Shown here in pieces: positions 1-8,822 of a stretch of DNA of 64,000 bases. Positions within the stretch are counted from its first letter, which is position 1. The number at the start of each line of letters is the position of its first letter. Below the pieces are notes generated by a model. It had not been told where the DNA came from and searched no databases. It worked only from the letters and a program-made list of their open reading frames with translations. The stretch is from Rhodobacter sp. 24-YEA-8 (lineage in GTDB: Bacteria; Pseudomonadota; Alphaproteobacteria; Rhodobacterales; Rhodobacteraceae), in the NCBI RefSeq assembly GCF_900105075.1, contig NZ_FNSK01000004.1, forward strand, positions 62,001 through 126,000, given 5' to 3'. Position numbers and translations under genes: made by a program.

Positions 1-1
1 C

Positions 2-124
2 GACTGGTCGACCCGGATTTTCCAGGATCGCCAGCAGGCCCTGACCTATGTCTGCGAAACGCCGGTCATTCTGGAACAACGCGCCTTTGCCATTGGCCGT
101 CTGATCGGCGGAAAACTGCAGTAA
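2..124 (+). CDS. C-terminal end of an unidentified protein (partial)
   Basis: An open frame enters from the left edge and runs 40 codons to TAA at 122-124. Its codon use is GC-rich like the neighbours, and the end reads ...AIGRLIGGKLQ. Too little remains to name the family. It is on the same strand as the following regulator but separated by about 120 bp containing a possible operator, so it is probably a separate transcript. Confidence 0.5.
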   Translation, partial: DWSTRIFQDRQQALTYVCETPVILEQRAFAIGRLIGGKLQ

Positions 125-178
125 TGCGTCCTTATTGCACAGATTTGCGACCTGTCTGCAGTTAGGTCTCGATTCATA

Positions 179-202
179 ATAAGAATGTTCTAAGCTTCTT
201 AT
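179..202. promoter_or_regulatory. Inverted repeat upstream of the signalling cassette
   Basis: ATAAGAA at 179-185 and TTCTTAT at 196-202 form a perfect 7-bp inverted repeat with a 10-bp spacer. It lies in an AT-rich patch 42-65 bp before the start of the NarL-type regulator. It could be an operator or part of the promoter; the binding protein is unknown. Confidence 0.35.
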
Positions 203-243
203 GTCGTCTGCAGGGAGGTGCGGGCGTCAAAGGGGAGGGCAGA

Positions 244-936
244 ATGGAACATCAGACCGTCAAAGCGGGGGATGTCGCCGCGCCATCGGCTTATAAGTCC
301 GTCCGGGACGTGCTTATCGTCGAAGACCATCCTCTGATGGGCGAGGCGCTTTCGATGACATTGCAGGCGGCCTTTCGTCTGACCCGGGTGCGCTGTGTCG
401 CGACCCTTGCGCTGGCCGAGGCAACTCTTCGCGCCGAGGGGATCCCCGATGCCGTCCTGCTGGATCTGAACCTGCCGGATGTGAAGGGCATCGAGGCGGT
501 GATCAGCCTGAAATCGCAGCTGGGCAAGCGCCCGCTGACGGTTATTTCCGCCGAGGTACAGCCCGAAATGGTATCGTCGGTGATCGCCGCAGGCGCCTGC
601 GGCTATATCTCAAAATGCCTGCCCCGCTCTGAGATGGTCGAGGCGTTCCGCCGGATGTGGGAAGGCGAAACCGTATTGCCCGAGGGATTTGCCGAAGAAG
701 CGGGCAATGGCGATCTTGCCGCGCTGACCCATAATTTCAGCACCCTCACCCAGCAGCAGATGAATATTCTGCGGCTGATCTGCCAGGGGCGGCCGAACAA
801 GATCATCAGCTATGAGCTTTCAATCGCGGAGGCGACGGTAAAGACCCATATCGCGGCGATTATGTCGAAGATCCATGCCAGCAACCGTACCCAGGTGGCG
901 CTGCTGGCCAACAGGGTCCGCCTGTTCGGGCGCTGA
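244..936 (+). CDS. NarL/FixJ-type (LuxR HTH) response regulator
   Basis: A 230-residue cytoplasmic two-component regulator. The receiver domain spans residues about 22-140, with the acidic pair in VLIVEDH and the phospho-acceptor Asp in LLDLNLPD. The C-terminal LuxR/GerE helix-turn-helix lies at about 160-225 (LTQQQMNILRLI and ATVKTHIAAIMSKI). A GGGGAGGG ribosome-binding site precedes the ATG. It is followed 2 bp later by the FIST gene and then by a hybrid kinase, its likely cognate partner. Similar trios regulate PQQ-dependent alcohol or C1 oxidation (ExaE/EraR- and FlhR-like regulators), which fits the nearby pqq genes. That specific role is inferred from context. Confidence 0.9.
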   Translation: MEHQTVKAGDVAAPSAYKSVRDVLIVEDHPLMGEALSMTLQAAFRLTRVRCVATLALAEATLRAEGIPDAVLLDLNLPDVKGIEAVISLKSQLGKRPLTVISAEVQPEMVSSVIAAGACGYISKCLPRSEMVEAFRRMWEGETVLPEGFAEEAGNGDLAALTHNFSTLTQQQMNILRLICQGRPNKIISYELSIAEATVKTHIAAIMSKIHASNRTQVALLANRVRLFGR

Positions 937-938
937 GA

Positions 939-2105
939 ATGGACATCTCGCAGTCAGGTCGCCCTGCCCGGCCGATTGCCGCCTCGGCACGCGGCGGCTT
1001 TGTCGCGGTATCCGGATCGCTGATCTGCGCTTTCGCTGCTTTGGACCCCGCGCTGATCCTGGTTTTTGCCGATGATCAGGAACTGGTCACCCCGCTGACC
1101 GGCGCGCTGCATGACGCTTTCGGCGCCGGCTGCAAGGTTCTCGGCTGTTCCTCGGCCGGTGGCTTCTGCTTTGACGGATATCAGGAAGACAGCGTTGTCG
1201 CGATAGCCTTCCCCGCCAGCAGTTTCCGCGCCGAGGCGGTCTGTCTGCGCGGGCTGCGCCAGCATGTGACGCTGGACTGGATGGTCTCGCTGCGCGGTCT
1301 GATGGAGAAGTCGCGCGGACATGCCGGAAAATCGCGCTTCGGGCTGTTGCTGATCGACGGCTCCAGCGGTTGTGAGGAACTGGTGACCACGACGGTGGAT
1401 GCGTCGTTGCCGGATCTGATGGTGCTGGGGGGCTCAGCCGGGGACGGGTTGCGGTTCGAACAGACAAGGCTGGCAATGGATGGTGTGGAATATGCCGAAA
1501 GCGCGCTGTTTTGCGTGATAAACACCGATTTCGACGTGAAAGAGGTGATTTTTGATCATTTTGTGCCGGTCGGCAACCGTATGGTTGTCACCTCTGCCGA
1601 TCCGGAAACCCGGCTGATCCATGAGATCAACGCCGAACCCGCGGCCGAGGAATATGCAAGACTGATCGATGTGCGGGTGGATGAACTGGGACCAAGCGCT
1701 TTTGCCGAGAACCCCCTGCTGGAATGTGCCGGCGGGCGCCATTATGTCCGCGCGATCAGCGGCGTGACCCCGAATGGAGATCTGGCGCTGATGTGCTCGA
1801 TCGAGCCGGGGGCGATCCTTACGCTGGGGCGCTCAGAAAGCCTGACCGAGGGGTTGCGGCGGCAGATGGAGCAGATCGGCCCGGCCGAACTGGTGCTGGG
1901 CTTTGACTGCATCCTGCGGCGCATTGCGGTTGAACGGGCCGGCGAGCAGGAGACTGTCGGCCAGCTCTGCCGTGATTTTCGCGTGGCGGGCTTTAATACC
2001 TATGGCGAGCAGCATGGCGGCATCCATGTGAACCAGACCTTTGTCGGGCTCGCGATCCTTGATCACAGCGGCGGCAAGGGCGTGGACAGCATTGATGTTG
2101 CGTGA
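939..2105 (+). CDS. FIST N/C-domain sensor protein
   Basis: A 388-residue protein with the FIST architecture. The FIST_N part is at about 40-230 (GCSSAGGF, LGGSAGDG) and the FIST_C part at about 235-370 (HEINAEPAAEEYARL, with NTYGEQHGGIHVNQT near the end). FIST domains are proposed small-ligand sensors in signal transduction. The gene sits 2 bp after a NarL-type regulator, and its end overlaps the start of a hybrid histidine kinase by 11 bp, so it probably feeds a signal to that kinase. There is no signal peptide or clear membrane segment, so it should be cytoplasmic. The ligand cannot be read from sequence. Confidence 0.88.
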   Translation: MDISQSGRPARPIAASARGGFVAVSGSLICAFAALDPALILVFADDQELVTPLTGALHDAFGAGCKVLGCSSAGGFCFDGYQEDSVVAIAFPASSFRAEAVCLRGLRQHVTLDWMVSLRGLMEKSRGHAGKSRFGLLLIDGSSGCEELVTTTVDASLPDLMVLGGSAGDGLRFEQTRLAMDGVEYAESALFCVINTDFDVKEVIFDHFVPVGNRMVVTSADPETRLIHEINAEPAAEEYARLIDVRVDELGPSAFAENPLLECAGGRHYVRAISGVTPNGDLALMCSIEPGAILTLGRSESLTEGLRRQMEQIGPAELVLGFDCILRRIAVERAGEQETVGQLCRDFRVAGFNTYGEQHGGIHVNQTFVGLAILDHSGGKGVDSIDVA

Positions 2106-3438
2106 GACGGACAGCCCCGGCCAGAAAATCACCAAGCTGACGCGGATCAATGAAGTGCTGATCCGCCGGCTTGAAAGCATCAGCCAGAAACGCGGCCCCG
2201 CCTATGCGTTGTCGCGGGCGGCTGAGGTGCTGGAGCGCGAGGTGGTGGCGCGCAACCTCGATCTTGAGACCGCGCTGGCTGAACTTGCGCTGATCAATAC
2301 CGAACTGGCCAACGCGCGCGAGGTCGCCGACCAGGCCAATCGCGCCAAATCGCGGTTTCTGCGGGCGGCCAGCCATGATCTTTTGCAACCCCTCAGCGCG
2401 GCCAAACTGTTTCTCGCCCATCTTCGCGAAGTCTCGGGCGATGCGCTGCAACGCGACCTTGTCTCGCATCTGACAGCCACCATCGATTCCGCCGAAGAGC
2501 TGATCCGCGCCCTGTTGCAGATCGCCAAGCTCGACAGTCGCAGCTTTCAGACCAATCTTGCGCCGGTGGCGATGGGGCGGTTGTTTCGCCGGCTGATCAT
2601 CGACACCCAGCCGGTGGCCAGCGCCCGGCGGATCGACCTGCGTTTTGTCGGATCGAAGGCCACCGTGCTGAGCGACGGGGTCTACCTGCGCCAGATCGCG
2701 CAGAACCTGATCACCAACGCGCTGAAATATACCACCGGCCGCAAGGTGCTGGTCGGGCTGCGTCATGACCGCAACAGTGCGGTGGGGCCTGCGGTCTGGT
2801 TTGAGGTGCTGGACCAGGGGCCGGGCATCGCGCCAGCCGATCAGACCCGTATTTTCAATGAATTTGAACGGCTCTCACTGGAAACGCAGCCCGGCACAGG
2901 TCTTGGCCTTTCCATCGTTCAGCGCGCCTGTGATCAACTTGACCACCGGCTCGAACTGATCTCGCATCCGGGCCTCGGCTCGCGCTTTCGCGTCAGGCTG
3001 CCTCTGGTCCAGACCCCCTCTTTGCCAGCGATGCCTGCAGAGGCACCCGATATGCCGCGCGCCGATCTGACAGGGCGCCGCGTCTTGCTGATCGAGAACG
3101 ACCAGACCATGCGTCAGGCGATGCAATATCTGCTGGAAAGCTGGGGCATGATCGTCTGGCCCGTCGCCGGGAGTGACGAGGCGGTGCAGGTGGCGATGCT
3201 TGCCGCGCCCGACCTCATCCTCTCGGATTACCGGCTCGATGGCGAAGATACCGGGATGGCGGCGATCCGGCGCCTCTCGCAAGAGCTGGCCCTGGCGCCG
3301 CCGGCGCTGATTGTCAGCGCCGAACCCGCCGATATGATCCGCAGGAAAACCGGCGATCCGGGGCTGGAAATCCTGGAAAAACCTGTCGCCGCCGAAGATC
3401 TGAACCGCGCCATTCGTCACTCCCTCGGGGTGCTATGA
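2095..3438 (+). CDS. Hybrid sensor histidine kinase (HisKA-HATPase-REC), NahK/ErcS'/FlhS-like
   Basis: A 447-residue cytoplasmic hybrid kinase. An N-terminal coiled segment leads to the H-box (RAASHDLLQPLSA, phospho-His near residue 93). The HATPase_c domain is at about 190-300 (NLITNALKY, GTGLGLSIVQ), and the C-terminal receiver at about 322-445 has its Asp in LILSDYRLDG. The HDLLQPL form of the H-box is typical of the NahK/ErcS' group. I chose ATG 2095, which overlaps the FIST stop by 11 bp; an upstream TTG would extend further into FIST. It has no sensory domain of its own, so the FIST protein may supply the input. Its 3' end overlaps the next kinase by 4 bp. Confidence 0.88.
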   Translation: MLRETDSPGQKITKLTRINEVLIRRLESISQKRGPAYALSRAAEVLEREVVARNLDLETALAELALINTELANAREVADQANRAKSRFLRAASHDLLQPLSAAKLFLAHLREVSGDALQRDLVSHLTATIDSAEELIRALLQIAKLDSRSFQTNLAPVAMGRLFRRLIIDTQPVASARRIDLRFVGSKATVLSDGVYLRQIAQNLITNALKYTTGRKVLVGLRHDRNSAVGPAVWFEVLDQGPGIAPADQTRIFNEFERLSLETQPGTGLGLSIVQRACDQLDHRLELISHPGLGSRFRVRLPLVQTPSLPAMPAEAPDMPRADLTGRRVLLIENDQTMRQAMQYLLESWGMIVWPVAGSDEAVQVAMLAAPDLILSDYRLDGEDTGMAAIRRLSQELALAPPALIVSAEPADMIRRKTGDPGLEILEKPVAAEDLNRAIRHSLGVL

Positions 3439-4994
3439 GAGTGGCCCGGCGCTGGTTACGTCCCGGCCTGAGGCCCCGGCTGTGGACAGCCGCGACGCTG
3501 CTGGCCGGGCTGACGATGCTTTCGGCGGGGCTGGCGGTTTACGGCCTGTCACGCACCCAGTCCTACGCGCATGAGGCGATGGCGGCGCAGAGCCGGGTCG
3601 AGGCCTATGGTGTGTTTTCGGCGCGGGTGAATGACTGGATGATCGGCTGGCTCACGCGGCCGGAGACACCGCCCGACCCTGCCACGGTGCTGGCAACAAT
3701 TGATCAGCTCGACCGGCTGGTCGCCGAGGATGTCGCCGGCGCCGCAACATCGGAACAACAGGCGCAGCGCGCACGGCAAAGCATGACCCCGGCGCGGCTG
3801 CGCGGCTTTTTCGGCCAGCTGGAAAAGACGCTGGCGCAATCCGGCCCGGGCACGCCACAGGGGGATGCGGCGATTGCCTTCTATATGGCACAGGCCCCCG
3901 AGGCCGTGGGCGGCCAGATCATCCAGGAAACCCGGCGTCGCGAAAATGCCCTGCTGGCGATGGATCGGCTGCAGAACACCCTGCGGATCTTTGCCCTTGC
4001 GGCGGGGCTGGCGGCGCCTCTGGTGCTGGCGGCGCTTTATCTTCTGGTGCTGCGCCCGCTGTTTGGCCGGCTGGAGCGGGTCACGGCCTCGGCCGAAAGC
4101 CTCGCAAGCGGTCGGTTCCCGCGCGGCGCCGGCGGGCATGACGAGCTTGGGCTGATGCTGGCGCGGTTGCGGCAGATGGCGCGCCGGCTGGACCGCAGGC
4201 GCGCCGGGCTGGAGCGCGACAGCCAGCGCCTTGAGGGTATCATCGCCGGGCGCACCGCTGATCTGTCTGCCGCGAATGAACGGCTGGCGCAGACCGATGC
4301 CGACCGCCGCCGTCTGTTCGCAGATGTCGGCCATGAACTGCGCACGCCCCTGACCGTCATCATGGGCGAGGCAGAGCTTGGGTCCCGCCATCCCGATCCG
4401 CTTGTACGCGCGGCCTTTCAGACAATCCTGGCGCGCGGCCAGCGTCTTAACCGCAGGATCGAGGATATCTTGCGCATCGCACGGTCTGACTCCGGTCAGC
4501 TGGAGCTTTGCCGCGACAGGGTGTCGCTGGATCAGGCGATCAGTGCGGCGCTGACGGATACCGCGCCTTTGCTGCGCCGCGCCGGGGTCAGCGTCCAGAC
4601 AGAGGTCGCAGAGATCCATCTCTGCGCCGATTCCGACTGGCTACGCCAGGTCTTTGCCGGCCTCTTCGAGAATGCCTCGAAATATGCGGGGCGCGGCGCA
4701 GAGGTGGCGGTGACTGCCAGCGAAGAGGATGGGATTGCCCGGATCGTGATCACCGATACCGGGCCCGGCCTCGCCCCCGGCTTGCGCGATCAGGTGTTTC
4801 GCCGCTTTGCCCGCAGCGGAAATGCTCCGGGCTTTGGTGTCGGCCTTGCCCTTGCGGCCTGGGTCGTGGAAGCTTCGGGTGGACGCATGGGCCTGTTGCC
4901 CGAAGATCGGTCCGAAGCCGGTTTTGCGCAGGGAACGCAGGATCACCGGGGGCTTGGGGTGCAGATCGAGCTGCCGCTTTGGGAGGAGAGGTAA
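3435..4994 (+). CDS. Membrane sensor histidine kinase
   Basis: A 519-residue inner-membrane kinase. One membrane segment lies near residues 18-38 and another at about 183-207, bracketing a periplasmic sensor region of about 145 residues. A HAMP-like linker, coiled coil and HisKA follow (ADVGHELRTPLTVI, His near 300), then HATPase_c (FENASKYA, ITDTGPGLAP, GFGVGLALA). It starts in an ATGA overlap with the hybrid kinase and ends in a TAATG overlap with an OmpR-type regulator, its obvious partner. The pair followed by a small secreted protein recalls the moxXYZ regulators of methanol oxidation in Paracoccus; this is a resemblance in arrangement only. Confidence 0.87.
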   Translation: MRVARRWLRPGLRPRLWTAATLLAGLTMLSAGLAVYGLSRTQSYAHEAMAAQSRVEAYGVFSARVNDWMIGWLTRPETPPDPATVLATIDQLDRLVAEDVAGAATSEQQAQRARQSMTPARLRGFFGQLEKTLAQSGPGTPQGDAAIAFYMAQAPEAVGGQIIQETRRRENALLAMDRLQNTLRIFALAAGLAAPLVLAALYLLVLRPLFGRLERVTASAESLASGRFPRGAGGHDELGLMLARLRQMARRLDRRRAGLERDSQRLEGIIAGRTADLSAANERLAQTDADRRRLFADVGHELRTPLTVIMGEAELGSRHPDPLVRAAFQTILARGQRLNRRIEDILRIARSDSGQLELCRDRVSLDQAISAALTDTAPLLRRAGVSVQTEVAEIHLCADSDWLRQVFAGLFENASKYAGRGAEVAVTASEEDGIARIVITDTGPGLAPGLRDQVFRRFARSGNAPGFGVGLALAAWVVEASGGRMGLLPEDRSEAGFAQGTQDHRGLGVQIELPLWEER

Positions 4995-5680
4995 TGGCGC
5001 ATATTCTGGTGGTCGAAGACGACCCTGACATCGCCTCGCTGCTGTCGCGCGGGTTGGAAGCGGCCGGCCATCAGGTCGAATGGGCCGAGACGGCCGGGGC
5101 CGCCGCGGATTTCGTTGAGACGCGCGGTTGCGACGCCGCGATAATCGATATGATGCTGGGCGGTGACAGCGGTGCGGAATTGCTGGCCGGGATGCGGGCG
5201 CGGGGCAAGCGCATGCCCGCGATCATCCTGTCTGCCCTGAACCGGATCGAGGATCGCACCGAGGGGCTGGAAGCGGGCGCCCAGGACTATGTTGTGAAAC
5301 CCTTCCAGCTCTCGGAGCTGCTGGCACGGCTCGAGGTGCAGCTGCGCCGTTCGGCGCCGCGCATCGCGCCGGTGACGCTGGCCGATCTGACCTATGACGC
5401 CACATCGCGCATGGTGACCGGCGCGGCGCGGCCACAGATGATGACCGAACGCGAAGGCGAATTGCTGGCCTATCTGCTGCAACGGCCCGGGGTTCTGCTG
5501 ACGCGGGGCGAGTTGTTTGACGCGCTCTGGGCGCAGCATGGTGGCTCGACCGAGAATGTGGTCGATGTCTATCTGGGCTATTTGCGGCGCAAACTGGGGA
5601 ATTTCACCCCCTATGGGCTCAGCCTGAAAACCCTGCGCAGCCGCGGCTTCATGCTGACGGCGCAGGGGGATGATCCGTGA
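4994..5680 (+). CDS. OmpR-family response regulator
   Basis: A 228-residue two-component regulator. The receiver at about 1-115 has the DD pair in VVEDDPD, Asp in IIDMMLGG and Lys in VVKPFQLSE. The winged-helix output at about 130-225 has ENVVDVYLGYLRRKLG and the terminal LKTLRSRGFML. The ATG is fused to the kinase stop (TAATG) behind GGGAGGAGAG, so the two are translationally coupled. It is followed with a 4-bp overlap by a secreted protein. Target promoters are not evident; the adjacent pqq operon is a candidate by position. Confidence 0.9.
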   Translation: MAHILVVEDDPDIASLLSRGLEAAGHQVEWAETAGAAADFVETRGCDAAIIDMMLGGDSGAELLAGMRARGKRMPAIILSALNRIEDRTEGLEAGAQDYVVKPFQLSELLARLEVQLRRSAPRIAPVTLADLTYDATSRMVTGAARPQMMTEREGELLAYLLQRPGVLLTRGELFDALWAQHGGSTENVVDVYLGYLRRKLGNFTPYGLSLKTLRSRGFMLTAQGDDP

Positions 5681-6279
5681 AGCGCCTCGCGCTGGTTCTG
5701 GCGCTCTGCCTCAGTGGGGCGGCGTCGGCGGGGCCGCTTTCGGATCTGATCATGGCGGAAGGTGTCTTTGCTGATGCCAGGGCCGGCGCGGTGCTGCAAT
5801 ACAGTCTCAGCCGTAATGGGCCGGGCGATGCGGCACCGGCGCAATCGGTGCTGCGCCTTCTGGTGATGGAAGATAACGGCACGAAATTTCTGCTGCTGGA
5901 CCAGGAATCCGGCGGCACGCGCAGCGAGATTGCCCGCTTTCCCGCCGCCAGCGCCAATCCGCTTTTGTTGTATTTTCTGGAAAATATCGTCCGCGATATG
6001 AGCCAGGCGACCGGGGGCAACCCTTTCTACATCCGCAACCGTATCCGCGCCGCGCTGATCGCCGCAGAGGCCGCGCCCGGATCTGATGGTCGCATCACGG
6101 TGACACTGGAGCCTTTCGCGGCGGATCCGAACCGCGACCGCCTTGGCGCCTTTGCCGGATTGCAGCTGCAGCTTTCCTTTGCCCCTGAAGAGCCCGGTCG
6201 CCTCCTCAGCCTTAAGGCGGATACCAGAGCCGGGCCGGGTGGCTATAGTGAAGAGATGATCCTGACCGGGGGGGAATGA
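5677..6279 (+). CDS. Small secreted/periplasmic protein of unknown function
   Basis: A 200-residue protein starting at GTG in a GTGA overlap with the response regulator. The first ~19 residues form a typical Sec signal peptide (MKRLALVLALCLSGAASAG). No catalytic motif is recognisable. Its position as third member of a kinase/regulator/secreted-protein set suggests a periplasmic accessory or target of the two-component system, possibly MoxZ-like. That is inference only. Confidence 0.65.
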   Translation: MKRLALVLALCLSGAASAGPLSDLIMAEGVFADARAGAVLQYSLSRNGPGDAAPAQSVLRLLVMEDNGTKFLLLDQESGGTRSEIARFPAASANPLLLYFLENIVRDMSQATGGNPFYIRNRIRAALIAAEAAPGSDGRITVTLEPFAADPNRDRLGAFAGLQLQLSFAPEEPGRLLSLKADTRAGPGGYSEEMILTGGE

Positions 6280-6626
6280 TGCACCGCCGCCTTGTAACCG
6301 CTGCTTTGCTGCCACTGCTGCTTGCCGCCCCTGCGGCCGCCGAGACGCTGGCCAATGACTATCCGACCGAGGCGCGGGCGGAATATGTCTTCACCTGCAT
6401 GACCGTCAACGGCCAGACCCAGGATATGCTGCGCCGCTGCTCCTGTTCCATTGATACGATTGCCTCGATCCTGCCCTATGACAATTTCGTCTCGGCAGAG
6501 ACGGTGCTGCGGATGCGGATCGGCGGCGGTGAGCGTACCGCGCTGTTTCGCGGCAGCCCGACGATGCAGGCGGTCGCCGCCGATCTGCGCCGCGCCCAGG
6601 CCGAGGCCGAGATGGTCTGTTTCTGA
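6276..6626 (+). CDS. Small secreted cysteine-containing protein of unknown function
   Basis: A 116-residue protein with an N-terminal signal peptide (about residues 1-23, ending AAPAAAE). The mature part has four cysteines: one in YVFTCMT, a pair in RRCSCSID, and one next to the C-terminus (VCF). Disulfides or a metal/heme ligand role are possible, but there is no CXXCH heme motif. It is the last gene of the cassette, starting in an ATGA overlap with the preceding secreted protein, and it converges on pqqE 30 bp away. Confidence 0.62.
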   Translation: MMHRRLVTAALLPLLLAAPAAAETLANDYPTEARAEYVFTCMTVNGQTQDMLRRCSCSIDTIASILPYDNFVSAETVLRMRIGGGERTALFRGSPTMQAVAADLRRAQAEAEMVCF

Positions 6627-6655
6627 ACCAGACGGCGCAGCCTGCGGGCGGATGA

Positions 6656-7777
6656 TCAGACCACGCCGGGCACCAGTTTGCGATAGATGAAAGCCGGTGG
6701 CGGCGCGCTGGTTTCCAGCGCGATCATCTCATCAATTCTGGCCCGGAAGGGCGAAAGACGGCATACCGGGTCTGTCGCGCGCGAGTCGCCGGTCAGCGCC
6801 ATGGCCTGGCAGCGGCAGCCGCCGTAATCAATCTCGCGCCGGTCGCAGCTCTGGCAGGGTTCGGGGAGCCAGTCTGTGCCTCTGAAGGCCGAAAAGGCCG
6901 GACCCTGCCATATCTCTGCCAGCGAAGCGCTGCGCACATTCTGGAACACCAGGCCCGGGATGATTTCGGCGGCATGGCAGGGCAGAACCCTGCCATCGGG
7001 GGCGATATTAAGCCCGGTCGTGCCCCAGCCATTCATGCAGGCCTTTGGAAAATCGGCAAAATAATCGGGTGGCACGAAATCAATCGCCAGGGTCCCTGCA
7101 TAGGTCCTGCGGGCTTCGGCCACCACCCGCTTGGCCTCATCGACCTGCTCGCGGGTCGGTTGCAAACCGGCGCGGTTTTTCAGCGCCCAGCCCTGGAACT
7201 GCACGCAAGCCACCTCGATCCGGCGGGCGCCCAGCCTGGCCGCCAGCGCGATGGTGGCCGGCAGATCGCCCAGATTGTGCCGGTGCATCACCGCATTGAT
7301 GGTCAGTGGAAATCCCAGCCGGGCGATTTCAGCGGCGGTCTGCATCTTACGGGCAAAGCCGCCCTTATAGCCTCCGACGAAATCCGCGACCTCGGGCGTG
7401 GTGCCCTGCAGCGAGAGCTGGATATGATCAAGGCCGGCCCGGTCCAGCGCCTCCAGCCTTACAGGCGTCAGCCCGATGCCGGAAGTGATAAGATTGGTGT
7501 AAAGCCCCGCCGCCCGTGCCGCTGCCACCAGGTCGACCAGATCGGGGCGCGACGCAGGCTCGCCCCCGGAAAGATGCAGCTGCAAGACACCAAGTGCGGC
7601 AGCTTCCTGAAACACCCGCGCCCATTCGGTGCTTGTCAGCTCGCCCTGGCGCTGCACCATATCAAGCGGGTTCGAGCAATAGGGACAGGAGAGCGGGCAG
7701 CGATGGGTCAGTTCGGCCAGCATCGCGATCGGCGGCGCCTGCTGCGGGGATGGCCGGGGCGTGACGCTGTCTTTCAT
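6656..7777 (-). CDS. pqqE: PqqE, radical SAM peptide cyclase of PQQ biosynthesis
   Basis: A 373-residue radical SAM enzyme that links the conserved Glu and Tyr of PqqA, using PqqD as peptide chaperone. The SAM cluster motif is CPLSCPYC (CX3CX2C) near residues 28-35. The C-terminal SPASM-type cysteines include CQSC and GGCRCQ. Length and order agree with the family. The ATG overlaps the pqqD stop (ATGA), so it is the last gene of a pqqABCDE operon. It ends 30 bp from the convergent secreted-protein gene. Confidence 0.97.
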   Translation of the reverse strand: MKDSVTPRPSPQQAPPIAMLAELTHRCPLSCPYCSNPLDMVQRQGELTSTEWARVFQEAAALGVLQLHLSGGEPASRPDLVDLVAAARAAGLYTNLITSGIGLTPVRLEALDRAGLDHIQLSLQGTTPEVADFVGGYKGGFARKMQTAAEIARLGFPLTINAVMHRHNLGDLPATIALAARLGARRIEVACVQFQGWALKNRAGLQPTREQVDEAKRVVAEARRTYAGTLAIDFVPPDYFADFPKACMNGWGTTGLNIAPDGRVLPCHAAEIIPGLVFQNVRSASLAEIWQGPAFSAFRGTDWLPEPCQSCDRREIDYGGCRCQAMALTGDSRATDPVCRLSPFRARIDEMIALETSAPPPAFIYRKLVPGVV

Positions 7778-8061
7778 GACAGATCGACCAGCCGCCTGAC
7801 AGCGAGGCCCTGCAAGAATTCGATCACATCGGCCTCGATCATGTCGCGCGGCGCATCATAGCGCCGGGCCAGATCTTCCGATATCGCGGCGATATCGCGG
7901 GCGCCGTCCACCTCATCAAGCACCGCCTTGCCAATCGGGTCCAGCATCAACGCAATCTCGGGGCCAAGCAGCACCGGTGTCTCCCGCACCGCATCATAAT
8001 GCAGCCTCACCCCGCGCGGCAGGCTGGGGCGATCCGATCCAATGACCGCGGCGCCGGTCAT
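7774..8061 (-). CDS. pqqD: PqqD, PqqA-binding chaperone
   Basis: A 95-residue protein that presents the PqqA precursor to PqqE. Motifs include RGVRLHYD near the N-terminus and LDEVDGARDIAAI in the middle, as in PqqD. I chose the ATG at 8061 because it forms an ATGA overlap with the pqqC stop; a GTG/ATG 27 bp further upstream lies inside pqqC. The gene is coupled by overlap on both sides. Confidence 0.95.
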   Translation of the reverse strand: MTGAAVIGSDRPSLPRGVRLHYDAVRETPVLLGPEIALMLDPIGKAVLDEVDGARDIAAISEDLARRYDAPRDMIEADVIEFLQGLAVRRLVDLS

Positions 8062-8822
8062 CGCATCAGCCCCTGATCCGGGCGCCATGCCCCGGGCGGG
8101 ATCAGCCCGGGCGCGACATAGGCACCGTAAAGCGCGTCGAGCTGGGCCCAGAGCACATCGGTTTTAAACTCCAGCGCCGCGACGGCCATATCCTCCTGCT
8201 CACGCGTTTTCGCCTGATCCAGCACCCAGGCGAGGCCGAACGCCACATCCTTCGGCGCCTCCTTCAGCCGGTGCTGAAAGTAAGATATCGTATCCGGATT
8301 GGCGAAAGCATAGTGCCGCAGCAGGCCCGCAATGCGTTCTTCATGGATCGCCGGGGCGAAAAGCTCGGTCAGGCTGGCGGCGACGGCCTGCAAAAGCGGC
8401 TGCTCGCGGACATATCTGACATAGGCATCAACCGCGAAACGGGTGGCCGGCAGGACACCCTCGCAGGACGCCACATAAGCGGCGTCAAGCCCGACGCCTT
8501 CGGCGAGACGCAGCCAGCGGCTGATCCCCCCCGGCTGGCTGTCGCTGCCGTCGTGATCTTCGATCCGCGCGCGCCAGGCCCGGCGCAGGCCCGGCTCCTC
8601 TACCCGGCTCATGAAGGCCGCGTCTTTCATCGGGATGCGCGACTGGTAATAGTAGCGGTTCACCACCCAGGCCCGGACCTGGTCAATCGTACAGCCGCCC
8701 GAATGCAGCAGGCGGTGAAACGGGTGTTTGTCGTGATAGCGCAGAACCCCGACCTGGCGCAGCCGTGCCTCAAGCGCGGCCTTGCGATCCTCGGGGGTGA
8801 TGGCGGGGGCAGCAGCGCTCAC
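8058..8822 (-). CDS. pqqC: PqqC, pyrroloquinoline-quinone synthase
   Basis: A 254-residue cofactor-free oxidase that performs the final ring closure and oxidation to PQQ. It has the family features RYHDKHPFHRLLHSGG near residues 27-42 and NRYYYQ at about 55-60. Length is normal for PqqC. It starts with GTG in a GTGA overlap with the pqqB stop and ends in an ATGA overlap with pqqD. Confidence 0.97.
   Translation of the reverse strand: MSAAAPAITPEDRKAALEARLRQVGVLRYHDKHPFHRLLHSGGCTIDQVRAWVVNRYYYQSRIPMKDAAFMSRVEEPGLRRAWRARIEDHDGSDSQPGGISRWLRLAEGVGLDAAYVASCEGVLPATRFAVDAYVRYVREQPLLQAVAASLTELFAPAIHEERIAGLLRHYAFANPDTISYFQHRLKEAPKDVAFGLAWVLDQAKTREQEDMAVAALEFKTDVLWAQLDALYGAYVAPGLIPPGAWRPDQGLMR

Noticed and set aside
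2041..2094. TTG start 54 bp upstream for the hybrid kinase
   Set aside because: It lies deep inside the FIST gene; ATG 2095 gives an 11-bp overlap and a normal N-terminus.
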